From Mageeibacillus sp. UBA5436 (lineage in GTDB: Bacteria > Bacillota > Clostridia > Saccharofermentanales > DTU023): a stretch of 36,153 nucleotides of DNA. Of this stretch, positions 9,557 through 18,456 are shown one piece after another. The position numbers were made by a program, and so were the translations under genes. The notes under the pieces were generated by a model. The model ran no database searches, was not told where the DNA came from, and saw nothing but the letters and a program-made list of their open reading frames with translations. Each line of letters opens with the position of its first letter. Positions within the stretch are counted from its first letter, which is position 1. The DNA is taken from the NCBI GenBank assembly GCA_002427545.1, contig DIRM01000006.1:1-36153 (forward strand), in the 5' to 3' direction.

Positions 9557-10299
9557 GTTTTAATTCCTCCTCTGAAAGTTGTGATAAAGCAATTTCTTGA
9601 TAAATTCTACAATCTTGCATTAACTCTTTATGAGTTCCCATACCTACGATTTGTCCCTTGTCTAAAACGATAATTTTATCTGCATCCTTAATCGTACCAA
9701 TACGTTGTGCAACAATTAGATTTGTCGTTCCAGACACATTCTTTTTAAGGGCCTCCCGAACTTTTTTATCTGTTTTATAATCTAATGCTGAGAAAGAATC
9801 ATCGAATAATAAAATTTCAGCATCTCTATTAATGGCACGAGCAATGGATATTCTCTGCTTTTGCCCCCCAGAGAAATTCATGCCGCCTTGAGATACAGAA
9901 GCATCATATTTCTCAGGATTAGAATCCACAAATTCCTTACCTTGTGCTGTTTCCATAGCTAAATCCATTTGCTGATCATTAGTTTTAGGTTTGCCGTTTT
10001 CACCAAAATTAATATTGGATCGAATGGTACCACTAAATAGAATGGCTCTTTGAGATGCATAACCAAGTTTATTGCGTAATGCTTCTTGTGTATAATCTTT
10101 TACATTAATTCCATCTACAAGAATTTCGCCTTCAGTAACATCGTGAAAGCGTGGAATTAAATTGATCAGAGTTGATTTGCCACTACCAGTTGAACCTATA
10201 AAAGCAACGGTTTCACCTTTGTTTGCTATAAAGTTTATGTTCTTATTTTTCTGTTCATAAAAAAACTTCACCTGGTTCGCCACTTAGAGATATGACCAT
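9549..10299 (-). pseudogene. 5'-truncated ABC exporter half (degenerate ATPase domain only)
   Basis: From a GTG at 10283 this frame gives 244 residues of ATPase domain with no membrane segments. Intact relatives are near 580 residues, so about 340 N-terminal residues are missing. The domain has Walker A GSTGSGKST, signature FSGGQ, Walker B LLFDD (Asp for catalytic Glu) and Q replacing the H-loop His (VAQRIGT). These are the changes seen in the non-catalytic half of heterodimeric exporters. An in-frame TAA lies just before the GTG and there is no ribosome site. An ATG at 10299 opens a different frame (S-G-E-P-G-E-V-F). Deleting one T from the seven-T run would join it to the ATPase frame. I read this as a deletion plus frameshift remnant. 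A functional ATPase-only protein is less likely. Confidence 0.75.
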
Positions 10300-10449
10300 C
10301 TATTGGTCTTTATCTGATCGCTTCTAGTCATCTTTTTTGTTCTTTTAATCGCATCTAATGCAGTGTAACAATATTTATCAGGTACATAAAATCAATTAAG
10401 GGGATAAATTAGGGGACATTGTAATAAAACAGATAAAATATCTTGAAAT
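10300..10449. other. Intergenic stretch, no gene recognised
   Basis: This segment lies upstream of the truncated ABC gene, where its membrane domain should be. All frames are broken and nothing resembles transmembrane coding sequence. It holds short GGGGA words (about 10400-10416) that may be coincidental. I see no intact mobile element. Confidence 0.5.
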
Positions 10450-10450
10450 A

Positions 10451-10485
10451 AAAAAACCTTGAAACATCGATGTATCAAGGGTTTT
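10451..10485 (-). terminator. Terminator of tRNA-Thr
   Basis: On the minus strand CCTTGA and TCAAGG (10457-10462 with 10475-10480) form a stem that extends inward as ACAT/ATGT around a short loop. It is followed by six or seven T (complement of the A-run at 10450-10456). It lies just downstream of the tRNA. Confidence 0.85.
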
Positions 10486-10489
10486 CTAT

Positions 10490-10565
10490 TGGAGCCTCCT
10501 GCCAGAATCGAACTGGCGACCTCATCCTTACCATGGATGCGCTCTACCTACTGAGCTAAGGAGGC
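10490..10565 (-). tRNA. tRNA-Thr (anticodon GGT)
   Basis: The minus strand folds as a full 76-base cloverleaf. The acceptor stem is GCCTCCT with AGGAGGC. The D-arm is GCTC/GAGC, and the anticodon stem is CATCC/GGATG around loop ATGGTAA, giving anticodon GGT for threonine. The T-arm is GCCAG/CTGGC with loop TTCGATT, the discriminator base is T and the CCA is encoded. It has its own promoter and terminator. Confidence 0.97.
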
Positions 10566-10594
10566 AAATGAAATTTAATATGAACGTAAGCCAT

Positions 10595-10622
10595 ATTATA
10601 ACAATAAAATAATCATTGTCAA
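10595..10622 (-). promoter_or_regulatory. Promoter of tRNA-Thr
   Basis: On the minus strand TTGACA (10617-10622) and TATAAT (10595-10600) are both perfect consensus, 16 bases apart. They predict a start near 10588, about 23 bases before the mature tRNA. Such a strong promoter fits a stable RNA gene. Confidence 0.85.
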
Positions 10623-10664
10623 TTTAAAGTTGTTATATGTTGTTAACAATTTAATAGCAAAACT

Positions 10665-10689
10665 AATTGCTACTGTTTTAGTAGCAATT
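10665..10689. repeat. Perfect 10-bp hairpin between tRNA-Thr and tmk
   Basis: AATTGCTACT (10665-10674) and AGTAGCAATT (10680-10689) flank a GTTTT loop. Neither strand has a T-tract after it, so it is not a standard terminator. The rest of 10623-10860 holds further short dyads (TTGTTAACAA near 10640; an imperfect one at 10732-10749) and no gene. No clear tmk promoter was found. Confidence 0.6.
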
Positions 10690-10860
10690 CCCTTGCAAAA
10701 AAATAGCTATTATATGGCCAAAAGATAAGAGTTATCCCCTAGGAGATAAAGCATTTCATTGGATAAATGATAACAAATTAACATTATCAAACAACATTGC
10801 GTTATTTCAAGAAAATAATATCTGTGATATCATTATTAATATAAAAGTATGGGAGAAAAA

Positions 10861-11502
10861 ATGAAAAAAGGTTTGTTTATCACATTTGAAGGAATAGATG
10901 GTTCTGGAAAATCGACTCAATTAGAATTGTTAAAAGAGGATTTAAACAAATCAAAAATTGATTTTTTAATTATTAGAGAACCTGGTGGAACTTTAATCAG
11001 TGAACAAATTAGACAAATTTTATTGGATGGTAAAAATCAAGAAATGACCCCTGAAACGGAGCTGCTGTTATTTGAAGCTGCACGAGCGCAGCTTGTTGAT
11101 CAAGTAGTGTTTCCTGCATTAAATGAAGGAAAAATGGTTATTTCTGATCGGTTTTTTGATTCGACCACAGCTTATCAAGGATTTGGTAGAAATAAAGATG
11201 TTGAATTTATTCAAAAATTAAATACTTTTGCAACCAAAGACTTAATGCCAGATTTAACTTTTTATTTTGATATATCTTTAAATACAGCGTTAAAACGCTT
11301 AAATGCAAGAAAACATAAATCAGATCGTTTGGATGTTGAAGGTGAAAATTTTTTAGAAAAAACACGTCAAGGTTATTTACAAATTGCTGCATCTGACAAA
11401 AATAGAGTGAAAATAATTAATGCCGAGCAGACGGTTGACGAAGTTTATAAAGAATTAAAAGCTTATCTTATTCAAGCTATAGAATTGGGGGGGAACATAT
11501 GA
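10861..11502 (+). CDS. tmk: Thymidylate kinase
   Basis: A 213-residue dTMP kinase, which makes dTDP for DNA synthesis. The P-loop is FEGIDGSGKST (about 8-18). The DR(F) motif with the substrate-binding Arg is in SDRFFDSTTAYQG, and REPGGT lies between them. The lid region is Arg/Lys-rich near 145-160. The start at ATG 10861 is chosen because GGGAG at 10851-10855 is 5 bases upstream. An in-frame ATG at 10849 lacks a site. The stop overlaps the next gene as ATGA. Confidence 0.97.
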   Translation: MKKGLFITFEGIDGSGKSTQLELLKEDLNKSKIDFLIIREPGGTLISEQIRQILLDGKNQEMTPETELLLFEAARAQLVDQVVFPALNEGKMVISDRFFDSTTAYQGFGRNKDVEFIQKLNTFATKDLMPDLTFYFDISLNTALKRLNARKHKSDRLDVEGENFLEKTRQGYLQIAASDKNRVKIINAEQTVDEVYKELKAYLIQAIELGGNI

Positions 11503-11828
11503 AATTAATTCTAGCCATTGTTAATGATGAAGATAGTTCGCGTCTTGTTTCTGAATTAAATAAAGGGAAATTTCGTGTAACGAAATTAAGTAGTACTGGC
11601 GGATTTTTACGCTCTGGTAACACAACCTTATTAATTGGTGTTGATGAAACAGAATTAGAACATGCTTTAGCAATTGTTCGTAAAAATTCTTCAAGCCGTA
11701 AAGTTGCAGTTCAAACAAATGCATCTGCAGGTGAGTTGGGTACAACTTTTATTCCGTTTCCTGTTGAAGTTAGTGTCGGTGGCGCAACAGTATTCGTCAT
11801 TGATGTTGAACATTACGAAAGAATGTAA
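11499..11828 (+). CDS. darA: Cyclic-di-AMP receptor, PII-like (DarA/PstA family)
   Basis: A 109-residue protein of the DUF970 family, the PII-like trimer that binds c-di-AMP in Firmicutes. The signature loop TKLSSTGGFLRSGNTT lies near residues 28-43, and IGVDE follows. A second conserved loop with G-x-x-F-I-P-F-P lies near 80-87. It is coupled to tmk through an ATGA overlap and has a strong G-run ribosome site. This is the tmk-adjacent location known for yaaQ in Bacillus. Its output partner is not established for most species. Confidence 0.92.
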   Translation: MKLILAIVNDEDSSRLVSELNKGKFRVTKLSSTGGFLRSGNTTLLIGVDETELEHALAIVRKNSSSRKVAVQTNASAGELGTTFIPFPVEVSVGGATVFVIDVEHYERM

Positions 11829-11830
11829 TA

Positions 11831-12892
11831 TTGCTGGATTCTACAAGTAAATTGATTGGTCAGCCCGAATTAAAATCTCGACTCGCAGATACCTTGGTTA
11901 AGGGGTATCCTATTTATCATGCTTATTTGTTTTCTGCCGAAAAGGGAATGGGCAAAACTTCCTTTGCATTTGAATTTGCCAAACAAATTCTTTGCTTAAA
12001 AAATAAAAACACTGAAAACAATTTGGCATGTAATAAATGTGATGCTTGTCGTTTTTTTGATGCACAAACTTCCCCTGATTTTAAACATATTCAAAAAGGC
12101 AAAGAAAATATTATTAAAATTGATCGTATTCGTAAAGAGATTATTGCAGATATTCCAATGCGTCCTCAAATCAGCGAAAAAAAAGTATATTTGCTAAATT
12201 TAGATGATTTAAATGAACAAGGACAAAATGCTTTACTCAAATCTTTGGAAGAACCACCAGAGCACGTTGTTTTTTTGTTGACAACGGCTTTGATTGAAAA
12301 TATTTTAGACACAATTGTTTCGCGAGTTATTACTTTGAATTTCCAAAGATATTCGCCAAAAGAAATCGAGCAGATTTTAGAACAAAAAATACGACCAATA
12401 GATGGAAAAACAATTGCATATGAACAAGAATTAGATTTTATTATATCTTATGCTGCCGGTAATCCAGGCACGGCTTTACAAATTGCTCAAGATCAAGATT
12501 TTAAAGAAAATCGTAAACAAGCGATTGATTGGTTTTTTAAATTACCTACTTCAAATCGAACCATACTATTGACGGAATATTTAGATTATTTTAATAAAAA
12601 TAAAGATCAAATTGATTTGTTTTACCGTATTTGGCAAGATTTGATTCATGATTTATTGCTTCTCTTAGAGGATAATTCCGTTCAAAAAGTTATACAAATT
12701 GATATACTTGAGCGTAGCAAAAAATTAGCAGACTATTATAGACAAAACGAAAACCTAGAACAAAGAAAAAATAAATTATTGAATGCCTATTCAGCCATAT
12801 CAGAGGCAAAACGAGCAAGTCAAGTAAATGCTTCGTTTGAAGGAATGATAGGCCAATTATTGTTGACATTGAGAAAGGATTTACATATATAA
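11831..12892 (+). CDS. holB: DNA polymerase III subunit delta'
   Basis: A 353-residue clamp-loader subunit of the AAA+ family. The N-terminal ATPase region has a degenerate Walker A (AEKGMGKTS, near 35-43), as expected for the non-hydrolysing delta' subunit. The zinc-type cysteines are at C-x-K-C-x-x-C near 67-73. Sensor-region motifs LKSLEEPPEH and SRV (in place of SRC) are visible. The start is TTG at 11831, two bases after the darA stop, with only a weak site. No alternative start lies in the first residues. It is followed without a gap by ricT, so tmk, darA, holB and ricT form one operon. Confidence 0.93.
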   Translation: MLDSTSKLIGQPELKSRLADTLVKGYPIYHAYLFSAEKGMGKTSFAFEFAKQILCLKNKNTENNLACNKCDACRFFDAQTSPDFKHIQKGKENIIKIDRIRKEIIADIPMRPQISEKKVYLLNLDDLNEQGQNALLKSLEEPPEHVVFLLTTALIENILDTIVSRVITLNFQRYSPKEIEQILEQKIRPIDGKTIAYEQELDFIISYAAGNPGTALQIAQDQDFKENRKQAIDWFFKLPTSNRTILLTEYLDYFNKNKDQIDLFYRIWQDLIHDLLLLLEDNSVQKVIQIDILERSKKLADYYRQNENLEQRKNKLLNAYSAISEAKRASQVNASFEGMIGQLLLTLRKDLHI

Positions 12893-13744
12893 ATGGAAGT
12901 CATTAGTGTACGTATTCATGGTCGAGGTAAAGCATATTATTTTGATCCTGACAATCTAGATTTACAAAAAGGCGATGAGGTTATCGTTGAAACAACACAA
13001 GGTATGGATTTAGGCTTTTGTACTGGTAGTATTGTAGATTTAGAAGAAGAAAAAATTAATTATGAATTAAAACCTATTTTACGCAAAGCGACCCAAGAAG
13101 ATATGAATAATTTTGCGGAAAATATAAAAAAAGAAAGAGCCGCTTTTGATTTAGCTAAGAAAAAAATTGATGAATATCAATTAGAGATGAATTTAGTTGA
13201 TGTCGAATGTATGTTAGATAATCAAAAAATTATATTCTATTTTACAGCAGATGGACGTATTGATTTTCGTAATTTAGTCAAAGATTTAGCTGCCATTTAT
13301 CGTACAAGAATTGAATTAAGGCAAATAGGAGTACGTGATAAAGCAAGAATTACAGGCGGCTTAGGTATTTGCGGTAGAGAACTTTGCTGCTGTTCTTTTT
13401 TGCAGGACTTTAATCCTGTTTCAATTAAAATGGCAAAACAACAAAGCTTAGCTATGAATCCAGCTAAAATATCTGGAGCTTGTGGACGTCTTTTATGTTG
13501 CTTACAATATGAGCATGATGCTTATGTGGACGCCTATAAACGCATGCCAAATCCAGGCCAAATTGTTATAACACCAGATGGAGAAGGTAAAGTGACTTCA
13601 GTCAATTTATTGCGCGAAACAGCTAGAGTTTTAGTTACGATTGATGGCGAAACAGAGACTAAAACCTTTGAGGCAAAAGAATTGTCTCAACCAGGTAAAA
13701 ATAAATGTCATTGTCCTATGCGAGAAGATAATGGTGAAGATTAA
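12893..13744 (+). CDS. ricT: RicT/YaaT, PSP1-domain protein
   Basis: A 283-residue PSP1-domain protein. The conserved cysteines C160, C165-C167, C197 and C202-C203 lie in GLGICGRELCCC and GACGRLLCC. In Bacillus the RicA-RicF-RicT complex carries [4Fe-4S] clusters and acts with RNase Y in mRNA maturation, competence and sporulation. The ATG directly abuts the holB stop. Position after holB is conserved in Firmicutes. Confidence 0.93.
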   Translation: MEVISVRIHGRGKAYYFDPDNLDLQKGDEVIVETTQGMDLGFCTGSIVDLEEEKINYELKPILRKATQEDMNNFAENIKKERAAFDLAKKKIDEYQLEMNLVDVECMLDNQKIIFYFTADGRIDFRNLVKDLAAIYRTRIELRQIGVRDKARITGGLGICGRELCCCSFLQDFNPVSIKMAKQQSLAMNPAKISGACGRLLCCLQYEHDAYVDAYKRMPNPGQIVITPDGEGKVTSVNLLRETARVLVTIDGETETKTFEAKELSQPGKNKCHCPMREDNGED

Positions 13745-13813
13745 TCTCTTATAAGAACGACTATGCTTTCATCCATTCATAAATAATGATTTTACATCCT
13801 AAAGGATTTTATT

Positions 13814-15949
13814 ATGCAAGAAATTAAAAAATTAAGTGAAGAATTTTCGATTCAAACAAAAAATGCTGAACAAATTATTCATTTATTAGAAGAGGGGAAC
13901 ACAGTTCCTTTTATTGCTAGATACCGTAAAAATCTAACGGGGAATCTAGATGATCAAAGTCTTAGACTTTTTGCCAAAGAATGGCAACGATTAAAAAGTT
14001 TATCTGAAAGAAAATCAGATATTTTAAGAATTCTAAAAGAGGCGAAAAATTTAACTCCAGATTTGGAAAAACAAATTACGCAAGCAGAGAATTTAACTGT
14101 TCTAGAGGATCTTTATCGCCCTTATCGCCCCAAAAAACAAACACGTGTAACAAAGGCGATTGAACAAGGCTTAGAACCTTTAGCAAATTTATTTTTAACA
14201 AAAGACATAACAGAAGAAAAATTACAGATAGAAGCTGAAAAAATCTTACCTCAAATTCCTGATCGCGCAGATGTAGAGGATGTTCTAAATGGAGCAGCTG
14301 ATATTTTGGCGGATCGTATGGCTGATCGGGCAGATGTACGTCGTGGTTTACGCAATCTTCTTCAAAAACAAATTTTAGTGCATACGCAGAATAAAAATGA
14401 TCAAGATAGCGTTTATCGTATGTATTATGATTTTCAAGAAAAATTATCTGAACTGGAACCACATCGTTTTTTAGCTATTCAAAGAGGCGAAAAAGAAGGC
14501 TATTTAAAAATCGACCTTTTAACTCCAGATGAATTGATCGTCAATTCTTTAGCAAAGTTTTTTATTCCTCATCAAAGTAAGATTTATTCCAGGCTTTATC
14601 TGATTTGTGAAGATAGTTGGAATCGTCTTTTAGCACCATCATTAAAAAATGAATTATGGAAAACTAAAAAAGAAGAAGCAGAAGAACGTTCGATTGAACT
14701 TTTTTCAGCCAATCTTAAAAATTTATTATTGCAAGCTCCTATTCATGATAAATACATTTTAGGCTGGGATCCTGGCTATACGCATGGTTGTAAATTAGCC
14801 ATTATTAATGATCATGGCGAATTAATAGATACAGAAGTTATTTTCCCCTTTGAATCAAAGCAAGATAGTTTATTAGCAGAGCAAAATTTATTTGCGATGC
14901 TTTCAGAACATCCAGTTGATTTAATAGCCATTGGCAATGGTACTGCTTCAAGAGAATCTGAATTATGGGTTGCTGATTTTATTGAACAAAAAAAATTAAA
15001 AACCACCTGGCTAATTGTTTCAGAAGCAGGTGCTTCAGTATATTCTGCTTCGCCTACAGCAGCTCAAGAATTTCCAGATTTAGATGTTAATCTACGATCG
15101 GCTGTTTCCATTGCACGCCGAGTACAAGATCCATTAGCTGAATTAGTTAAGATTGATCCACAGGCCATTGGAGTGGGCCAATATCAACATGATATCAATG
15201 CCAATAAATTGGAATCTGCTTTGTCTGCGGTGGTAGAAGATTGTGTGAATCAAGTTGGCGTTGATCTCAATACGGCTTCACCTCATATTCTTTCCTATGT
15301 CTCTGGTCTTAATAAAAGAATTGCCGATGAAATCATTAAAAAAAGACAGGATTTATCTGGCTTTACATCTAGAGAACAATTAAAAGACGTTAAATATTTA
15401 GGCGATAAAACATTTGAACAAGCGGCTGGATTTTTAAGAATAGCCGATGCTCCTTTATATTTGGATCGTACTGCCGTTCATCCAGAGTCTTATCAAATAA
15501 CAGAACAAATTGCAAAATATTATAATATTCCAATTTCTCAAGAACTCGGAAGCAAATTGGCAGAAGAAGATATCAGTTTTTTACAAAAACAATTTAAAAC
15601 AGATCCTTTCACTTTGACTGAAATCAAAGAAAGTCTTTTAAAGCCTAATCGTGATCCACGTGATGATTTTGATAAACCAATATTAAAAGATAAAATTCTT
15701 AAAAATTCAGATCTTAAGGCAGGGATGATTTTATCAGGTACGGTTCGGAATGTTGTTGATTTTGGAGCCTTTGTTGATGTGGGTATTGAACATGATGGTT
15801 TAATTCATATCTCAAAAATGTCTGATAAATTTGTCAAAGATCCTTTAAAGATTTTACAAGTTGGTGATCAAGTTTCGGCAGAAGTTCTTTCTTATGATAT
15901 AGATAAACAACGTTTGCAATTACGTTTAGTAAAGAAAAAGGAAAATTAA
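13814..15949 (+). CDS. tex: Transcription accessory protein Tex (S1 RNA-binding)
   Basis: A 711-residue Tex protein. Domains in order: the helical N-terminal Tex domain with FIARYRK (about 33-39) and DLYRPYRPKKQTR (about 98-110), a YqgF/RNase H-like domain starting at LGWDPGYTHG (about 316-325), tandem helix-hairpin-helix motifs (about 480-560), and an S1 domain (about 635-710) with GTVRNVVDFGAFVDVG. Tex binds nucleic acid and elongating RNA polymerase. The length is close to the family norm. It starts 70 bases after ricT with AAAGGA upstream. murI follows after two bases. Confidence 0.95.
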   Translation: MQEIKKLSEEFSIQTKNAEQIIHLLEEGNTVPFIARYRKNLTGNLDDQSLRLFAKEWQRLKSLSERKSDILRILKEAKNLTPDLEKQITQAENLTVLEDLYRPYRPKKQTRVTKAIEQGLEPLANLFLTKDITEEKLQIEAEKILPQIPDRADVEDVLNGAADILADRMADRADVRRGLRNLLQKQILVHTQNKNDQDSVYRMYYDFQEKLSELEPHRFLAIQRGEKEGYLKIDLLTPDELIVNSLAKFFIPHQSKIYSRLYLICEDSWNRLLAPSLKNELWKTKKEEAEERSIELFSANLKNLLLQAPIHDKYILGWDPGYTHGCKLAIINDHGELIDTEVIFPFESKQDSLLAEQNLFAMLSEHPVDLIAIGNGTASRESELWVADFIEQKKLKTTWLIVSEAGASVYSASPTAAQEFPDLDVNLRSAVSIARRVQDPLAELVKIDPQAIGVGQYQHDINANKLESALSAVVEDCVNQVGVDLNTASPHILSYVSGLNKRIADEIIKKRQDLSGFTSREQLKDVKYLGDKTFEQAAGFLRIADAPLYLDRTAVHPESYQITEQIAKYYNIPISQELGSKLAEEDISFLQKQFKTDPFTLTEIKESLLKPNRDPRDDFDKPILKDKILKNSDLKAGMILSGTVRNVVDFGAFVDVGIEHDGLIHISKMSDKFVKDPLKILQVGDQVSAEVLSYDIDKQRLQLRLVKKKEN

Positions 15950-15951
15950 AG

Positions 15952-16764
15952 ATGTCTGATAATCGTGCGATTGGTATTTTTGATTCAGGATTAGGTGGAT
16001 TAACCTCTGTAAAAACGATCAAGGCTTTATTGCCACATGAAAATATTATTTATTTTGGTGATACGGCTAGAACACCTTATGGTTCTAAATCCGTAGATAC
16101 CATTAATCATTTTGCAAAAGAAATTGTCGATTTTTTAATTAATCGTGATGCTAAAAGTATTTGCATTGCTTGTAATACCGTATCATCAAGTAGTTTAGAT
16201 AATTTGCAAAAAATTTTTCCAAATATAACTTTTGTTGATATTATTCAACCCATGGTTGATTCTCTCAAAGACTTAATTGAGACCAATGCAAAAATAGCTG
16301 TTATTGGAACTGAAGTAACGATAAACAGTGGTATGTATGAAAACAAAATAAAAGAAATTTTACCTCAAAATGAAGTTATCTCACAAGCATGTCCTTTATT
16401 TGTTACTTTGATTGAACAAGGTTTATGGCATGATCCACTATTAGATTCAGCTATTCATAAATACTTAGATGAGATTATGTTTAATAAAAAACCAGAATAT
16501 TTAATTTTGGGATGTACGCATTATCCTCTGATTGCAGATCGTATACAAAAATTTTATCCACAGGTTAAGATTTTAAATCCAGCAATAACACAAGCTAAAG
16601 CCATGCAAAAAACATTAATTCAAAATCAATTGCAAGCAGATGCATCTCAAAAAGCCAAATATACTTTTTATGCTAGTGATTTATCTGATCTTTTTCAAAA
16701 AATGATTCATCATATTTTAGGAAAACAACATGATGATATTATTTTTAAAGAATTAAAATTATAA
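15952..16764 (+). CDS. murI: Glutamate racemase
   Basis: A 270-residue glutamate racemase supplying D-Glu for peptidoglycan. The two catalytic cysteines are in CNT (C74) and GCTH (C188). The N-terminal FDSGLGG (10-16) holds the catalytic Asp and Ser, and Y-G-S is near 43-45. The start lies two bases after the tex stop, with its ribosome site inside the tex end (AAAGGAA), so the two genes are coupled. It ends at a terminator. Confidence 0.96.
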   Translation: MSDNRAIGIFDSGLGGLTSVKTIKALLPHENIIYFGDTARTPYGSKSVDTINHFAKEIVDFLINRDAKSICIACNTVSSSSLDNLQKIFPNITFVDIIQPMVDSLKDLIETNAKIAVIGTEVTINSGMYENKIKEILPQNEVISQACPLFVTLIEQGLWHDPLLDSAIHKYLDEIMFNKKPEYLILGCTHYPLIADRIQKFYPQVKILNPAITQAKAMQKTLIQNQLQADASQKAKYTFYASDLSDLFQKMIHHILGKQHDDIIFKELKL

Positions 16765-16799
16765 TTTCTTGATGAAAATAATAATTGAAATTGATATTC

Positions 16800-16851
16800 A
16801 CCTGCGACGATACAATAAAAACCTATTATTAAACCGTCGCAGGTTTTCTTT
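16800..16851 (+). terminator. Terminator after murI, with a long loop
   Basis: ACCTGCGACG (16800-16809) pairs with CGTCGCAGGT (16835-16844) around a loop of about 25 bases and runs into TTTTCTTT. The stem is strong for this AT-rich genome, but the loop is unusually long. Confidence 0.75.
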
Positions 16852-16875
16852 GGTATATATGATTTGTTTAAATAA

Positions 16876-16899
16876 AAAAGCGCTTTGTTAAGCGCTTTT
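16876..16899. terminator. Bidirectional terminator of murI and the aminopeptidase gene
   Basis: AAAAGCGCTT (16876-16885) and AAGCGCTTTT (16890-16899) form a perfect 10-bp stem with a TGTT loop. A-rich sequence lies before it and T-rich after. It is 6 bases from the aminopeptidase stop and serves converging genes. Confidence 0.85.
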
Positions 16900-16905
16900 G
16901 TCATT

Positions 16906-18252
16906 TTATAATCTAAAATAAGTTCTTAAAACTTTATCCAAATAAACTAAATCTTTGACACCAGCAGTTTCACGGCTTGAATGCATAGCCCAAATAGCAT
17001 TTCCAATATCGACTGTAGACATCGGTAAATGGGAGGAGGTAATTGAACCAATCGTTGAACCACCTCTTAAATCGCTACGGTTAACAAACCATTGATATGG
17101 TACATTAGCATTTTGGCAAAGCCCAATAAATTTTGCAGAGGAATGACTATCGGTTGCATAAGATTGAGAAGCTGCTAATTTGATGACTGGTCCACCATTA
17201 ATTTTAGGACGATGATCAGGGTCTGCATATTCACTGTAATTAGGATGCACGGCATGAGCTTGATCAGCTGAAATCATATAAGAATGATCAAATACAGATA
17301 AAAAGTCTTGTCTGCTAAAACCTAAATTAATACAAATGCTCTCGATTAAGTCACGTAAAAAGTCACTATCAGCACCTTGTTTAGTTCTAGAGCCAACTTC
17401 TTCATTATCGGTGAAAATCAATAGATTGATGCCGTTAAAATGCTCATTCTCTTTATCTGCAAGAAAAGCCATCAAGCCTGCATAACACATAGCTAAATTA
17501 TCAAGGCGAGAATCGGTGATAAAATCAGAATTAATACCAACAATTTGACCTGGTGTGGGGTCATAAGTAAAAAGATCAAAATCTAAAATTTGTTCTGGCT
17601 TGACTTCTAATTCTTTTGCAAGTAGCTGATAAAACCAATTTTGCCAAAAATATTCTTTATTATTATCTTTTATATTTTCAGTTTCTTCTTCCGAAATAGA
17701 ATCTACCATACCCATAATGGGTAATAGATGTAAGTTCGCTTTAATCTCATTTTTAGAATTAACAGCTCGATTCATATGGATGGCAACATTCGGTAAGATT
17801 AAAATAGGTCGTTTGAAATCTAAAAAGCGACTTTCAACTTGTAATGGAGAACTACCTTTTAAACTCACTCTACCAGCTAATGATAAAGGACGATCAAACC
17901 AGGTGCTATAGATGGCTCCGCCATATACTTCTGTATTGAGCCTAATGGCCTCTTCCTTAATCGAAATAGCCTTAGGCTTAATACGCAAAGAAGGGGAATC
18001 GGTATGAGCACCAAAGATTTTAAAACCTGTTTCAAGTGGATTTTGGCCGATTTCAAAAGCAATAATAGCAGAATCATTTTTAGTATAATAATAACGATCT
18101 CCAATTTTAAGTTTGGAATCTTGATTCAATTGATAAGATTTGAAACCTTGATTTTCTAATATTTGACGCATATTTGAAACTGCTTGATAAGCAGTAGGGC
18201 TTTGATCAATAAATTTTAATAATGTGCTGGCACAAGCTAAAGCTTCTTTCAT
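16906..18252 (-). CDS. M18 family zinc aminopeptidase
   Basis: A 448-residue M18 metallopeptidase, which removes N-terminal (often acidic) residues in the cytoplasm. Metal and catalytic residues of the family are visible: H83 and D85 in GAHTDSP, the bridging Asp near 251 in SRLDN, E284-E285 in NEEVGS, the Asp in SADQAHAVHP and a C-terminal His in AMHSSRE. The length matches bacterial M18 enzymes (about 430-460). An AGAGG ribosome site precedes ATG 18252. It is monocistronic, between a divergent promoter region and a terminator. Substrate preference cannot be read from sequence. Confidence 0.94.
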   Translation of the reverse strand: MKEALACASTLLKFIDQSPTAYQAVSNMRQILENQGFKSYQLNQDSKLKIGDRYYYTKNDSAIIAFEIGQNPLETGFKIFGAHTDSPSLRIKPKAISIKEEAIRLNTEVYGGAIYSTWFDRPLSLAGRVSLKGSSPLQVESRFLDFKRPILILPNVAIHMNRAVNSKNEIKANLHLLPIMGMVDSISEEETENIKDNNKEYFWQNWFYQLLAKELEVKPEQILDFDLFTYDPTPGQIVGINSDFITDSRLDNLAMCYAGLMAFLADKENEHFNGINLLIFTDNEEVGSRTKQGADSDFLRDLIESICINLGFSRQDFLSVFDHSYMISADQAHAVHPNYSEYADPDHRPKINGGPVIKLAASQSYATDSHSSAKFIGLCQNANVPYQWFVNRSDLRGGSTIGSITSSHLPMSTVDIGNAIWAMHSSRETAGVKDLVYLDKVLRTYFRL

Positions 18253-18336
18253 AAAAATACCTCTTTTGCTTTGATTAATAAATAGTCTGACTATTATTAG
18301 AATAATTTCTGGTTCATCTAAACTTTTTTCCGCTAC

Positions 18337-18345
18337 AGTATAGCA
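18337..18345 (-). promoter_or_regulatory. Extended -10 promoter of the M18 aminopeptidase gene
   Basis: On the minus strand TGCTATACT is an extended -10 (TGn plus TATACT, plus-strand 18337-18342). No good -35 is seen at 16-18 bases, which extended -10 promoters tolerate. The leader would be about 75 bases. Confidence 0.6.
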
Positions 18346-18382
18346 TAGTTAAAATTTAGCTAAAGAAATTTTGACCAAAATT

Positions 18383-18391
18383 TGCTATAAT
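18383..18391 (+). promoter_or_regulatory. Extended -10 promoter of pgeF
   Basis: TGCTATAAT (18383-18391) is a perfect extended -10 about 65 bases before the pgeF start. It is divergent from the aminopeptidase promoter 40 bases away, so the two share a short control region. The -35 is weak. Confidence 0.65.
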
Positions 18392-18456
18392 ATATAAGAC
18401 ATTTGCTAAATTGATATTAATATGATATAAATGTAAGTTTTTATTAAGGAGAATTT

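Noticed and set aside
10396..10420. GGGGATAA and GGGGACATT words near the truncated ABC gene, as a possible insertion-sequence end
   Set aside because: No matching opposite end, target duplication or transposase remnant could be found; a short inverted copy at 10732-10740 is likely chance.
14076..14462. Open frame of 128 codons on the minus strand inside tex
   Set aside because: It lies wholly opposite the well-supported tex coding sequence, has no ribosome site and reads as low-complexity antisense sequence.
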